A stretch of DNA of 64,000 nt from Fibrobacter sp. (GCA_017503015.1 JAFVTX010000046.1:1-64000); one strand, 5' to 3'; numbered from the stretch's first letter, positions 48,878 through 58,590 are shown. Notes: generated by a model from the sequence alone, not told the origin. Translations and numbers: made by a program.

Positions 48878-50307
48878 CACTGACCAACAACATCCCGGAA
48901 ACCATGATTCCGGGCTCCTACTCGGAATACAACTACTTTGCCGGCCCGAACGGACTCCCGGCGAACATCCAGAAGGTGCTTCTGGTCGGCGACATTGCCG
49001 AAGGCGGCACCCTTGCAGTGGCGAAGCCCACGGCGGTCTATAACGAAAGCGAGGTTCTCGCTCTCGTCGGGGCCGGTTCGGTACTCCACCAGATGTACAG
49101 GGCTGCAAAGAACGCCTGGAAGTACGCCCAGATTACCCTGGTGCGCCACAAGGCTACTGCGGGAACCCCCGCCACCTGGACCATCACGCTTTCCAATCCG
49201 ACCGACGAGGATGCCGCGACGGTTGGCGGACTTGTCCGAATCGTCTATAACGGCAAGAAGGTCAATGTGGGCGTGAAAATCGGCGATACTGCCGAGGATG
49301 TCGCCAACGGCATCGCCACCGCCTTGAATGCCGAAGTTGCCGCACCGTTTACCGCCGAAGCCGCATCGGGTGTTGTAACCCTTACCGCAAAGGCAAACGG
49401 TGCCTACATTTCTGCCGCCAAGGGTGGCGTGAACGTCTCGGTCGAGGTCGTTTCCACCGATATCACGGCAGCAGACCCGATTCTTACTGCGGGAACTGGC
49501 GAAATTGACGTGGAAAGCGCACTTGCTGCGGCCTTCCCGGAACGTTTCCACCTGATTGTACTCCCTGCGGCTGACGAGGACAATTTGACCCTCTTGAAGA
49601 CGCACTTGATGCAGGCCGCTGAACCGCTTGAACAGCGTGGCCAGCGTGGCATTGTGGCTACAATCGTTGCCGGGGCTAGCGACGCCATTTCCCTTGCAAC
49701 CGACTTCAACTGCGAACGCCTGCACATTGCCGCAGTCAAGAACGCCATTCCCGCCACTACCTGGGAAATTGCCGCAGGCCTTGCCGCCATCTTTGCCAGC
49801 AATTCCCAGCCCAACAAGCCCATGAACGGGCTCCCGATCCCTGGCATTGGTCTCCCGGATATTGCCGACAAGTGGAGCGGCGAAGAGCAGGACGCCCTGC
49901 TTTATGGCGGCGTGATTCCCCTGGTGGAAGCAGATAGCGAACTTTGCATTGTCCGTGCAGTGACTACTCGCAGCACCAAGGACGGCGTCCGCTTCACCAA
50001 GCTCATTGACACGGGTGTTATCGCCTCGCTCGACTATTTCCGCGATTCCATTCTCGCCATGCACAAGGTGAAGTACAAGAACAAGGTCATCCACGAGCTG
50101 TTGCCCGATGCCCTGAACGAAGACAACATCGCCGTGGCAAAGAGCCTCGAAGGGGTGCAGATTCTGCGTTTCATTGACCAGTACGCAGACCAGTTCATCA
50201 CCGAGGAATCGAAGGATGAACCGGGCCGTATGCTCTGCCAGATTCCGGCTCCTGTCGTGCCTGGCCTGAATCAGATCTATTCCACCATCGACCTTTACCT
50301 CAACTAA
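48874..50307 (+). CDS. Contractile tail sheath protein (Mu gpL)
   Basis: 477 residues. MIPGSYSEYNYFAGPNGLPAN, KVLLVGDIAEGGT and the C-terminal CIVRAVTTRSTKDG, VIASLDYFRDSILAMHKVKY and IYSTIDLYLN are typical of phage tail sheaths. It means the phage has a contractile myovirus tail. The length is normal for Mu-type sheaths. Confidence 0.9.
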   Translation: MTLTNNIPETMIPGSYSEYNYFAGPNGLPANIQKVLLVGDIAEGGTLAVAKPTAVYNESEVLALVGAGSVLHQMYRAAKNAWKYAQITLVRHKATAGTPATWTITLSNPTDEDAATVGGLVRIVYNGKKVNVGVKIGDTAEDVANGIATALNAEVAAPFTAEAASGVVTLTAKANGAYISAAKGGVNVSVEVVSTDITAADPILTAGTGEIDVESALAAAFPERFHLIVLPAADEDNLTLLKTHLMQAAEPLEQRGQRGIVATIVAGASDAISLATDFNCERLHIAAVKNAIPATTWEIAAGLAAIFASNSQPNKPMNGLPIPGIGLPDIADKWSGEEQDALLYGGVIPLVEADSELCIVRAVTTRSTKDGVRFTKLIDTGVIASLDYFRDSILAMHKVKYKNKVIHELLPDALNEDNIAVAKSLEGVQILRFIDQYADQFITEESKDEPGRMLCQIPAPVVPGLNQIYSTIDLYLN

Positions 50308-50317
50308 GGAGTGAACC

Positions 50318-50668
50318 ATGAAGATTTCCCAAGTTACAGTCGTTCTTGACGGCGACAAGATTACGGGCTTCAAGCAGTTCAAGGAGAACGAAATCGAAGA
50401 AGCCCAGACCGTGGAACTCGCCGATGGCGAAGACGTGGTGGAAGTTCCGCCGAAATACGGTTTTTCGCTTACCGTCGTGCCCGACAGTGGTGCCGATCGG
50501 GATTGGACCGGAACCAGCGATGCCACTGTTGTCGTGCAGTACAAGGGCGGCAAGAAGGTGGTGTTCACCGGTTGCCGTCTCCTAAAACAGACTCCGGGTG
50601 ACATTGACGGTAAGACCGCCAAGGAAACCCAGCTCGACTTCTACGCCCGCGCTCGCAAGGTAAGCTAA
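50318..50668 (+). CDS. Tail tube protein (Mu gpM)
   Basis: 116 residues. The small beta-rich protein (SQVTVVLDGDKITGFKQFKENE, then DATVVVQYKGGKKVVFTGCRL and ETQLDFYARA) fits the Mu-type tail tube. It has an AAGGAG ribosome site and directly follows the sheath. The stop overlaps the next gene start (TAATG). Confidence 0.8.
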   Translation: MKISQVTVVLDGDKITGFKQFKENEIEEAQTVELADGEDVVEVPPKYGFSLTVVPDSGADRDWTGTSDATVVVQYKGGKKVVFTGCRLLKQTPGDIDGKTAKETQLDFYARARKVS

Positions 50669-51201
50669 TGACGGAACTTGAAAAAGCTATCCGCGAAGAT
50701 AAACCCGACGAACTCATCGAACGCATCAAGGCCTCCCACGATGTCAAGCGTGTCGTGAGTTGGCCGGGCAGGCCGGACATCAAGATTGAAATTCGATTGC
50801 TGACGCTTTCCGAAACCCGCAAGGCTAAAGTCGATAACCAGCTGGAGTTCAAACACGACGGCATTGAAGTCACATGGTACAATCAGGCAGATTACCGCGA
50901 ACAGGAAGCGGCGCACGGCATGTGGCGGGCCTTCTACAATGTCGATACGGGAGAACGTATTTTCCGCTCTGCGGAACACCTGCGCTCGTTCTGTACGCCC
51001 GATGAGCTGAAGAAGCTCTGCGACGAATTCAATGCTTTTGTGGAAGAATGTGACCCTAGCCTTGATGAAGTTTCGGACGAAAGTATCGAAACTCTCATTG
51101 AAACGCTAAAAAAAACGCCGGACCTGGTTCAATTGAAAGTCGTAAGCTTGAATACGGCCTGGAAGCTAGTGCGTACTTTGGTTGCCCGGTTGCAAGCATA
51201 A
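50668..51201 (+). CDS. Tail assembly chaperone, short form (Mu gp41)
   Basis: 177 residues. Lies between tail tube and tape measure, the standard place of the tail assembly chaperone. The N-terminal half (DVKRVVSWPGRPDIKIEIRLLTLSE) and the acidic helical end are typical. The gene has the slippery run at 51108-51115. The zero-frame product stops at 51201; a -1 shift gives a longer product to 51290. Confidence 0.75.
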   Translation: MTELEKAIREDKPDELIERIKASHDVKRVVSWPGRPDIKIEIRLLTLSETRKAKVDNQLEFKHDGIEVTWYNQADYREQEAAHGMWRAFYNVDTGERIFRSAEHLRSFCTPDELKKLCDEFNAFVEECDPSLDEVSDESIETLIETLKKTPDLVQLKVVSLNTAWKLVRTLVARLQA

Positions 51202-51290
51202 CTGACGCCCAGTGGCTCCTTGTCTTTGCGATGAAGGGGCTTTTGGAACCCAACGAAGAAGATAAAGGATGGCAGACAATTGGCGAATAA
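51108..51290 (+). CDS. -1 frameshift extension of the tail assembly chaperone (Mu gp42-like)
   Basis: Eight A residues (51108-51115) form an A-AAA-AAA slippery site read as CTA-AAA-AAA. A -1 shift there opens a 58-codon extension ending at TAA 51288-51290, with sensible residues (GSIESRKLEYGLEASAYFG, then DAQWLLVFAMKGLLEP). The extension overlaps the tape-measure start by 11 bases. This matches the programmed frameshift known in tail assembly chaperones of long-tailed phages. Confidence 0.7.
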   Translation, partial: KKNAGPGSIESRKLEYGLEASAYFGCPVASITDAQWLLVFAMKGLLEPNEEDKGWQTIGE

Positions 51291-53271
51291 CGAAGTCACA
51301 TTGCGAATCGGGGCTGACGCTACAGGTCTCCAGAATGGCCTGCGCCAGTCATCGACTGCCGTCTCTTCTTTCGGGACGAAGGCACGGGCGACCATTGCAC
51401 GTGTCGGCGGGTCCATGCGTGGCCTTGCCGACCGTATGGTGACTCCGTTCAATTCGTTGGTTCTAGGCGGAGGCCTTGGTATGGCCGTCAAGAACGTGGG
51501 CGACCTTTCCGAATCGCTCATGTATTACGGTTTTGCGGCAAAGAAAAGCGACGCGGACACGAAGGTGTTCCGCGAATCGCTGCATAAGACGGCCATCGAA
51601 ACAGGAGTTGCCGCCAATGAAATCCTGAACGGCGTTTCAAAGATCGGTGAAATTACGGGCCAGTTCGATTTTGCCGAAGAAATGGGCCCGAGACTAGCAA
51701 AAGCCGCTAAGGCTTCAGGGGCTTCCATGGAAGACTTGGCTAATGTAGCCTCGTCTTTAAAAGTGACCATGGGCTTGACCGCCGATGAAGTCTCGAAATT
51801 CTTCAATTCGCTGATTATCCAGGGCGACCAGGGTTCCTACACCCTGCAAAAGTTCGCAGCTGAAGGCAAGGCTCTGCTTGCTACTACATCGACTCACGGC
51901 ATCAAGACTGCGGAACAGTTCGCTAGTTTCGGCGGCTATTTGCAGGTGATGAACTCGCAGATTAAGAGCGAAGCGGAACTCACCACATCCGTATCTGCTC
52001 TTTTTAGCGAACTTGCGTCAAAGGCAAAAGACCTTAATAAAATCGGTGTCCATGTTGTTGATAAAAACAGGGAATTTAATGATTTTGACGCAATTATGCG
52101 TCAACTGATGGATAAAACAAAAGGCGATATCCTGAAATTGGGCAAATTTTTTGGCGCATCATCTATGAAAGCTTTAATGCCCATCATCACCGAATACAAG
52201 AATGGATGGGAAACCTTAGATACCATTACGAAAAGCGGCCAAGAGGGTATGACCAATACGAAAGTGTTGGATGAACGCTTCCAAAAAACCGCTAATGATT
52301 TCAACAGCAATGTAGACAAGATGAAGGCAGTCGCCCTTCAATTCGCCGATACGAACCTTACGGGCCCCGTGGAGCAGCTCACGACCGCTCTGGGCTTTCT
52401 ATCCCGCCACCAGGGAATAGTTACGGCGGGCTTCAAGATGATGGCCGTTGCGGCTGCTGCCTTGGGAATGGTCAAAATTGGCGGTCTCGTGAAGGATGTG
52501 GCCGGACTTGCCAGGGATATCAAGGGCATCTGGAGCAAGAAGGGTGGTGCCGGGGCATCTGCCGCAGGGACGGGCGCTTCCGCGTTGGATGCATCTGTCC
52601 AAAAGGTATTCGTAGTCAATATGCGCAGCGGTTTTGGCGGTGGTTCTGACTACATGGACGATGATGTGCCTATGTATCAGCCTGCTACCCAGAAGGCGGC
52701 CCAGGCTATGGAATCGACCACAAAAGAGGTCGGCAGATTCCGCCAGGGCCTTTCCACCGCACGTGCGGGGCTGAACAAGTTCGGGAGCAGTGTCATTGGC
52801 GGCACATTGATGACGGCTGCCACAGGCTGGGCCATGAATCAAATCTACAACTTTGGCCAGGCTTTCATGGAATGGCGAAATGTCGTTGCCGATGTCGAGG
52901 CCAACAGCCGGGCCATGGTGGACCGTAACCAGGCAGAATTTGAAAAACGGTATGGGCCTGAAGCAGCAAGGTGGAGCAAGAAGCATGGGGACACCCTTCT
53001 CGAAATCCAAAAGGAAGAAAACAGCTTCTTGCCGTCACAAAAGAAACTTGACAAGCTTTATGGCGATTTACGGCTATACAATCAGCTGACAAAGAATGCT
53101 GTCGCGGCTCAAAAGGGCGATAAAATGATGTCGCCCCAGGAATACATGCAGGCTTTGAACCAAAACATCATTATCAATGTGGATTCCAACGGCAAGGCTG
53201 TCGTCGAAACCGACAAGGGCAAGCCGCCCAAAGTCAGCGGACGAAAAACGACACCGGGATGGGGGGCATAA
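51280..53271 (+). CDS. Tail tape measure protein
   Basis: 663 residues from a TTG start with AAAGGATGG upstream. It starts with EVTLRIGADATGLQNGLRQSS, has long helical parts (ETGVAANEILNGVSKIGEITG, AALGMVKIGGLVKDVAGLARD), hydrophobic patches and a helical C-terminus. Tape measures set tail length and reach the host membrane. The length suggests a tail of about 100 nm by the common 1.5 angstrom per residue rule. Its stop overlaps the gpN start. Confidence 0.85.
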   Translation: MANNEVTLRIGADATGLQNGLRQSSTAVSSFGTKARATIARVGGSMRGLADRMVTPFNSLVLGGGLGMAVKNVGDLSESLMYYGFAAKKSDADTKVFRESLHKTAIETGVAANEILNGVSKIGEITGQFDFAEEMGPRLAKAAKASGASMEDLANVASSLKVTMGLTADEVSKFFNSLIIQGDQGSYTLQKFAAEGKALLATTSTHGIKTAEQFASFGGYLQVMNSQIKSEAELTTSVSALFSELASKAKDLNKIGVHVVDKNREFNDFDAIMRQLMDKTKGDILKLGKFFGASSMKALMPIITEYKNGWETLDTITKSGQEGMTNTKVLDERFQKTANDFNSNVDKMKAVALQFADTNLTGPVEQLTTALGFLSRHQGIVTAGFKMMAVAAAALGMVKIGGLVKDVAGLARDIKGIWSKKGGAGASAAGTGASALDASVQKVFVVNMRSGFGGGSDYMDDDVPMYQPATQKAAQAMESTTKEVGRFRQGLSTARAGLNKFGSSVIGGTLMTAATGWAMNQIYNFGQAFMEWRNVVADVEANSRAMVDRNQAEFEKRYGPEAARWSKKHGDTLLEIQKEENSFLPSQKKLDKLYGDLRLYNQLTKNAVAAQKGDKMMSPQEYMQALNQNIIINVDSNGKAVVETDKGKPPKVSGRKTTPGWGA

Positions 53272-54548
53272 TGGCTGAAGAAAAAATTCCAATGCTTGGC
53301 CCGTGGAAGCTTCGGCTGGAGTCGATTGGCGACGAAATCTCTCACGCTATAGCCGAAACTAAATACCCTTACAAGAACGGGGCCGATCTCGAAGACATGG
53401 GCGTTGAACCTGAAACGCTCAAGTTCTCTGGTGTTTTGATCAATGACGAGTATGACAGAAACTATACCGAGCTGAGAAATTGGTTCCTATCGATTTTCAA
53501 AGCGCCAGTCTTGCTGGTACATCCCAAGCATGGCGCGGTTACAGGCTACCCCAAGAACGTATCATTCAGTAATGACCGTCGCAAGAGATATGCCGCATTT
53601 ACATTTGATTTTGTGGTAGCGCATGTTCAGGACGATATCCAGAGCTATACGGACCCGTATGACGCCAATTTCGAAGAAACACAGGCTCTCAATTTGGAAG
53701 TCCAGGAGAGTGTCGCCGTATCGATGCAACAGACCGGCGTTCCCGATATTCCCGGTTCTTCGGACTGGTCGCTTATCGATGTTTGGGGCTCATTAGGCGA
53801 TGCTGCCCGCAGCTTTGGCGAAGCGACAAACAAGGCCATGGGGCAACTCCTGGGAACAATTGAATCCATAAAGGCCCCTGTCGATGCAATCAATACGACC
53901 ATCGATTATATGGACTCGCTGTCAGGAACCTTGACAAAGGCTATCCAAGAATGCTGCGATTCTTTCGTGACACTTGCCAGAAAGGCCGGTTCCAACAAGG
54001 GCAAATCCAGGGCATCTACCGCCACCTTGGTCACCAACGCTTCATCGATGTTGGCGTCCCTTTATGGTGCCCCCGCAAGCGTTCGGGCTGCATTTGCGAC
54101 CCTTGCTGCCGCTACTGTCGCTACGGAGACCGCCAAGCAGATTTCTGATGACGAGAAAAAGATGGGCGAATCTATTGCGGCTGAACGAGTCGCCATTGAC
54201 GATGCCGAAGGCCGCGAACTAGCTTCGGAAAGTGAACCGTATCTGCTTTCCCCCGATGAACTTGAGGATACGTTAGCCTTGGCAAGGGAGTTCATCCAAC
54301 AGGTTCTTCCGCAGGCTGTAAGCCCCTACAGGCTCAAGAAAATGGCGGCGACGCTGTCGGATGCGGTGCTTCGTATCAAGCTGGAATACATGACCACAAA
54401 GACGGTCAATGTGACCCACGAAACACCACTCCACAAGATTGCCCTGGACAACAAGCTGAATTACAAGGCGGCTGAACGCCTTTGCGCATTGAATAACGCC
54501 AAGAATCCCACGTTTATGAAAGGCGAGGTGCTTGTCTATGCAGAATGA
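53271..54548 (+). CDS. DNA circularisation / baseplate protein (Mu gpN)
   Basis: 425 residues. The N-terminus (GPWKLRLESIGDEISHAIAETKYPYKNGADLEDMG) matches the DNA_circ_N family. The middle is helical and Ala-rich. The C-terminal 45 residues (LHKIALDNKLNYKAAERLCALNN) resemble a LysM-like module. In Mu, gpN belongs to the baseplate hub. The start at 53271 overlaps the tape-measure stop (TAATG). Confidence 0.8.
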   Translation: MAEEKIPMLGPWKLRLESIGDEISHAIAETKYPYKNGADLEDMGVEPETLKFSGVLINDEYDRNYTELRNWFLSIFKAPVLLVHPKHGAVTGYPKNVSFSNDRRKRYAAFTFDFVVAHVQDDIQSYTDPYDANFEETQALNLEVQESVAVSMQQTGVPDIPGSSDWSLIDVWGSLGDAARSFGEATNKAMGQLLGTIESIKAPVDAINTTIDYMDSLSGTLTKAIQECCDSFVTLARKAGSNKGKSRASTATLVTNASSMLASLYGAPASVRAAFATLAAATVATETAKQISDDEKKMGESIAAERVAIDDAEGRELASESEPYLLSPDELEDTLALAREFIQQVLPQAVSPYRLKKMAATLSDAVLRIKLEYMTTKTVNVTHETPLHKIALDNKLNYKAAERLCALNNAKNPTFMKGEVLVYAE

Positions 54549-55533
54549 TGAAGTCCTCTTGCTTGTGGAAAAAGCGCATGCTGACAGGTTCGTGAGCTAC
54601 ACGATCGATACCGACCTGTATTCACCGGAAGGCTCGTTCCAGTTCGAAAGTGATTCTAAGTATGAAGTGAACAAGGGCGATTCCTGCGAAATTTTTGTTA
54701 ATCGCAAACGCGTGATGAAGGGTCTTGTCGATTCCGTGCGTCGTTCTCTGTCTCGAAGCGGGCCAAAGCTGGAAATCGAGGGCCGTTCCGTCGCGTCCGT
54801 CCTGGCAGACTCCAGCGTGACAAACTTCGGAACTTTGCCGACTACCTTGCCCGCACTAGCTGAAAAGCTGGTGCGCGACCTTCCGTTTATCTCCAGGAAG
54901 GATTTTGTTTTCAAATCGGGCTCCGATAAAGTCAAGGTCAAAAGAAAGTTTGTGGAACTTTCTCCGGGCGACAGCGTTTTCGATGTCCTCAAGAAGGCGG
55001 CAAATTCGCAAGGCTTCCTGTTCTGGGCGTCTCCCGAAGGCGAACTGGTCTTTGACAAGCCTGTTGAACGAGGCAAGGCTGATTTCAAGATCCATGCCTT
55101 TGAAAATGGCGAGGAAATGGACTATATCGAGGGGTCTGTCACCGAAACAATGAACGGTCAGCACTCGCTTATCAAGGTTATCGGCGAAAGCCAGGACGAT
55201 AGCGATATCAAGTATGTTGCCGCCTCGGTCAAAAATGACGATTTCCCGTTCTATCGCCCTCTTGTGGTAAACTGGAACGAGAACGAGGGCCCTGCCAAGA
55301 AAACCGCAGAACTTCAGCTGGCAACGGAAAAGGCTTCCGCAATCCAGCTCGAATACACGATGCCCGGGCACTCGCAAAACGGTATTCCCTGGACAATCAA
55401 CGCTTTTTGCGACGTGGAGGACCATTACAACGGCGCTGTTGACTCGTATCTGATTAAACGCCGCACGTTCACGCTCTCCAGGAGTGAGGGCAAGAGAACC
55501 CGCCTTGAATTACAGCCTGGAGGCTCCCTATGA
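54538..55533 (+). CDS. Baseplate hub protein (Mu gpP/gp44)
   Basis: 331 residues. Beta-rich N-terminal part (FVSYTIDTDLYSPEGSFQFE, GLVDSVRRSLSRSG), a middle LysM/late-control-like domain (RKFVELSPGDSVFDVLKKAANSQGFLFW) and the C-terminal region VEDHYNGAVDSYLIKRRTFTLSR match the gp44 hub. The stop overlaps the next start by ATGA. ATG 54538 is inside the gpN end. Confidence 0.82.
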   Translation: MQNDEVLLLVEKAHADRFVSYTIDTDLYSPEGSFQFESDSKYEVNKGDSCEIFVNRKRVMKGLVDSVRRSLSRSGPKLEIEGRSVASVLADSSVTNFGTLPTTLPALAEKLVRDLPFISRKDFVFKSGSDKVKVKRKFVELSPGDSVFDVLKKAANSQGFLFWASPEGELVFDKPVERGKADFKIHAFENGEEMDYIEGSVTETMNGQHSLIKVIGESQDDSDIKYVAASVKNDDFPFYRPLVVNWNENEGPAKKTAELQLATEKASAIQLEYTMPGHSQNGIPWTINAFCDVEDHYNGAVDSYLIKRRTFTLSRSEGKRTRLELQPGGSL

Positions 55534-55994
55534 TGAAATTTTTCACAAGCTTGGTAACCAGCTGCAAGGATGTGGCAGGCAAGCTCCGCAGTATCAGCGG
55601 CAAGGCTAACGGTATCGAATTTGAAGGCCGTCAGATGATGCAGCATTTTGGCTTTATCAGCATTCCCAAGGCCGGTGAGCGTTGCCTTTTCCTGCAATTC
55701 GGCAATGTCGTCATCGCGGTTGCAAGCGACGGCAAGAACCATCCCGCCGTAAAGGAAGGCGAAACGGCCATTTACCGCGAAAAGGCACACTATATCATCC
55801 TCAAGGATGACGGCACCATAGCCATCAAGGCGGATGGCGGCGTCGATGTCGATGGCGACCTGCGCGTGAACGGCGAAGTGAGCGACAAGGTGGGTAAGCT
55901 CTCTAAGCTGCGCGATAATTACAACCTGCACACCCATGTGGGCAACCTCGGTGCTCCTACTTCACCGACGGACAAACAGGATACGGGGGCGTAA
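55530..55994 (+). CDS. Baseplate spike protein (Mu gp45/gpV family)
   Basis: 154 residues. The OB-like part (FGFISIPKAGERCLFLQFGNVVIAVASDGKN) and a short beta-helix (DGTIAIKADGGVDVDGDLRVNG) with the end NLHTHVGNLGAPTSP, a histidine motif thought to bind iron at the spike tip, match gp45. It pierces the outer membrane. Confidence 0.85.
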   Translation: MMKFFTSLVTSCKDVAGKLRSISGKANGIEFEGRQMMQHFGFISIPKAGERCLFLQFGNVVIAVASDGKNHPAVKEGETAIYREKAHYIILKDDGTIAIKADGGVDVDGDLRVNGEVSDKVGKLSKLRDNYNLHTHVGNLGAPTSPTDKQDTGA

Positions 55995-56504
55995 ATGCTT
56001 GACCTGGACACTCTCGATTCCGAATTTTCCCGGATTGTCAAGTCTGCCGACGGCAAGACAAGCGTGGCTCCCCAGCTTGCCAAAGCATACGACGATTATG
56101 CCAAGGGCGGCGTCATCCTCGGTGCCGACCTTTCTGCTGGCGGCGATAAGTCGCTGCTTGAAAGCGCCTTTACGGTACTTGACCCGTCTAGCAGCACACC
56201 CGCCAACATGGCCGCCAAGCTCTGTGCTTATTGGCAGGGGCTCCCGAAGCCTGGAAATGCAGAACATGGCGGTGTTGACGTTGTGTCCGTCGAGCCGACC
56301 TTTTCGGCTGTTCAATCGGTGGTTTTGGATGTTATCACGAATTTGGTGAACGAACAAGCGGTTTCTAAACAGGAGGTTCAAAAGCCATACAAAAAGCTTT
56401 TTGGTGCCATTGAAGATGTATTGAAAACCGCTGTCTGCACAATCACTGAAGCCATGTCCACGACACCGCCAAGTACGTCGTCTTTCCCGGAGAATTTACA
56501 ATGA
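55995..56504 (+). CDS. Hypothetical phage baseplate-region protein
   Basis: 169 residues, no family recognised. The N-terminal part (FSRIVKSADGKTSVAPQLAKAYDDYAKGGVILGADLSAGG) and the Pro/Thr/Ser end (EAMSTTPPSTSSFPEN) suggest a small structural protein. It lies between gp45 and gp46, where Mu has no such gene. Confidence 0.6.
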   Translation: MLDLDTLDSEFSRIVKSADGKTSVAPQLAKAYDDYAKGGVILGADLSAGGDKSLLESAFTVLDPSSSTPANMAAKLCAYWQGLPKPGNAEHGGVDVVSVEPTFSAVQSVVLDVITNLVNEQAVSKQEVQKPYKKLFGAIEDVLKTAVCTITEAMSTTPPSTSSFPENLQ

Positions 56505-56824
56505 CAACAGACCAGATTAAAGAAGAGGTTCAGCTTTCGCTTACCGTAGCAAAAGGTTCATTTTACAAGAAACCTGAATTTGGCCACCGTTTCAAAGAAC
56601 TTGCCCGTGAAGTGGCATCCGAAAACACCAGGAGCAAAGCCGAAACTTATGCCACCGAGGCACTAAAGTGGATGCTGGACTACAAGCACCTTAGAAGCGT
56701 AGAATCGACGGCAACCTATGCCGATTCCGACAAGCTTCTGGTGCATGTGGTATGTGTTGCATACAATGGCGATGTGATTGAATTTAAGCGTTTTGTGGAG
56801 GTCGGCGATGTCCGTAACAGTTGA
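56501..56824 (+). CDS. Baseplate wedge protein (Mu gp46 family)
   Basis: 107 residues. The place between gp45 and gp47 and the late AYNGDVIEFKRFVEVGDV fit gp46. ATEALKWMLDYKHLRSVE and the following beta segment (KLLVHVVCVAYNGDV) also agree with the family. It overlaps gp47 by 17 bases. Confidence 0.7.
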   Translation: MTTDQIKEEVQLSLTVAKGSFYKKPEFGHRFKELAREVASENTRSKAETYATEALKWMLDYKHLRSVESTATYADSDKLLVHVVCVAYNGDVIEFKRFVEVGDVRNS

Positions 56825-58015
56825 TCAAATCTTGCAGCGCATGATTGTCGATGCGAAAAACTACAACCCGACTATCAAAATTAGTCAGGGAACGGAATTT
56901 ATATCCGTTTTGCAGCCTCTGCATCTGCCATCTGGGGCGTCTACAAGCAGCTGGACTGGACCCTTGACCAGATTTTCCCGACTACAATGAACCAGGAGAG
57001 CCTGGAACAGTGGGCAAACAACCGTGGGCTTGACTACAGCAATCTGACCGCAAGCGAGCTCCTGACGCTCATTTTGTCGTATCTTCGTAACCCGAAGAGC
57101 GGTGGCAAGCCTAGTGATTACGAACGCTGGGCACTTGAAGCCTCTTCTACTGGCAAGGCTATCGGGCTCGAATCCTCGATGATTACGGGCACTATGCCCA
57201 ATTTGAGTGCCGCCAATGCCGTCAAACCGCACGATCGTGAGAGCGTTGCATTTACCTGTGGCTCAAACGATACGGGCAAAGGCGTCATTATCAATTTAGG
57301 TGGTTCTAAGGCCATTATCGGCATTGGTCTCGGTTTCATTACCAACCGACCGGCTTCCTTTGGCGTATTTACTTCCGATGACGGCCAGGCATGGACTCGT
57401 CAGGGTAAACTTGATATGGCCTACTGGTGGGCAATGACCGATTTCAGCGAAGTATCTGCCAGGTATGTCAAGGTAGAACTAGAAGAAATTGAGGCGCTCG
57501 AAAGTTGGCAAACGGAATCCCTGAACGAAGTCAAGTGCTTCGGCATCGAAATTTATGTGCCTAGTGACTCAAATGAGGCCCCGACATCATCCCGATGCCT
57601 TAAGAACTACTATGGCGTGGGAACTGTTCTCATGCTGATGGGTCCGAGTTCACTTTCGATGCGCTGTTGTGAAGCTGTCCGGGCAAAGTGCGAATACGAA
57701 GGCCCCGTCGCACCTCGTGAAATCTGGACAAATGTCCCGACCGAACCAGTTCTTTCCCTGCGTGTCACGGTACAAGGATTGCAGAACATGGACGAAGAAG
57801 CGTTCCGGGAAGACGTTGCCAAGTATTTCGCCGATCTTGAACCTGGAGACCTGTTTATTCCTGCCCAGATTGTGGTCTATGTCCTTAAAAATGGTGGAAC
57901 CAACGCCACGATCGCGGTTTCGCAGAATGGCGGAGCCTACCAGGAACAGACAGACGCTATTCCGTCTGGAAAAACAGAACAATTTACTCTCGGTGACCTG
58001 GAGGTACGACAGTAA
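56808..58015 (+). pseudogene. Baseplate J protein (Mu gp47), frameshifted, with discoidin-like insert
   Basis: About 402 codons in two frames. The first frame runs from ATG 56808; after GTEF at 56898-56900 the family sequence goes on in the -1 frame (YIRFAASASAIWGVYKQLDWT, then QIFPTTMNQESLEQWANNRG), so a T seems lost from a short T-run. The Mu family has QDYERWAL-like here, and GKPSDYERWALE is present. About residues 110-250 is an insert with F5/8-type C (discoidin) character (FGVFTSDDGQAWTRQGKL, then SARYVKVELEEIE), and the C-terminal baseplate part follows. A downstream restart at 56987 would lack the N-terminus. Confidence 0.75.
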
Positions 58016-58590
58016 TGGTTGAGAATCCCTTCGAAAGTCCGCACTACAGGGCCCTTACGCAGCTCTATCCGCTCCAGATGGATGCGGAAGAATATGCCGT
58101 AGCCAAGGAGCTTGATAGAGCCCTGGAAAGCGCCGATGCCGTTTACCGTGAAATCTTTCCTGGTTCAGCAATAACGACTCTAGATCGTTGGGAAAACCTT
58201 TACGAATTAGGCCATTCCGGCTCCTTGGACGTTCGCCGCCAAGCCCTTTTAGAGGTTATCAACAGGGATTCAGGCATTGCAGAACGTCATTACAAGGCTT
58301 TGGCGGCTGCAATCGGTTTTGACATTGATATTGTAAAACCGCCCAGGATGTTCCGGGCAGGTCTTAGCAGGGCTGGATTTGCTATTTACGACCCCGAGGA
58401 ACAATATACCTGGACAGTAAAATGCAGCAGGTATAGATACCATTGTTTGGACTTGATTCAAACGCTTGAATCGCAGAAAATCCCATTTACCAAAATCCGG
58501 TGGGAATTTCAGCCTCTTAAGAAAATTTTCCTAGAAACTGGCGAAACACTTTTAACCGAATCGAACAAACCGATTCTTTTGGAGGAATAA
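58015..58590 (+). CDS. Baseplate protein gp48 (DUF2313)
   Basis: 191 residues. The DUF2313 pattern: FESPHYRALTQLYPLQMDAEEYAV, FPGSAITTLDRWENLYEL, then RRQALLEVINRDSGIAERHYKALAAAIGFDI. It connects baseplate wedge and fibre. Starts by overlap with the gp47 stop (TAATG). Confidence 0.85.
   Translation: MVENPFESPHYRALTQLYPLQMDAEEYAVAKELDRALESADAVYREIFPGSAITTLDRWENLYELGHSGSLDVRRQALLEVINRDSGIAERHYKALAAAIGFDIDIVKPPRMFRAGLSRAGFAIYDPEEQYTWTVKCSRYRYHCLDLIQTLESQKIPFTKIRWEFQPLKKIFLETGETLLTESNKPILLEE

Noticed and set aside
56895-56903. Programmed frameshift in gp47
   Set aside because: The GAATTTATA context is not a canonical slippery heptamer, and gp47 is not known to be frameshifted in related phages.
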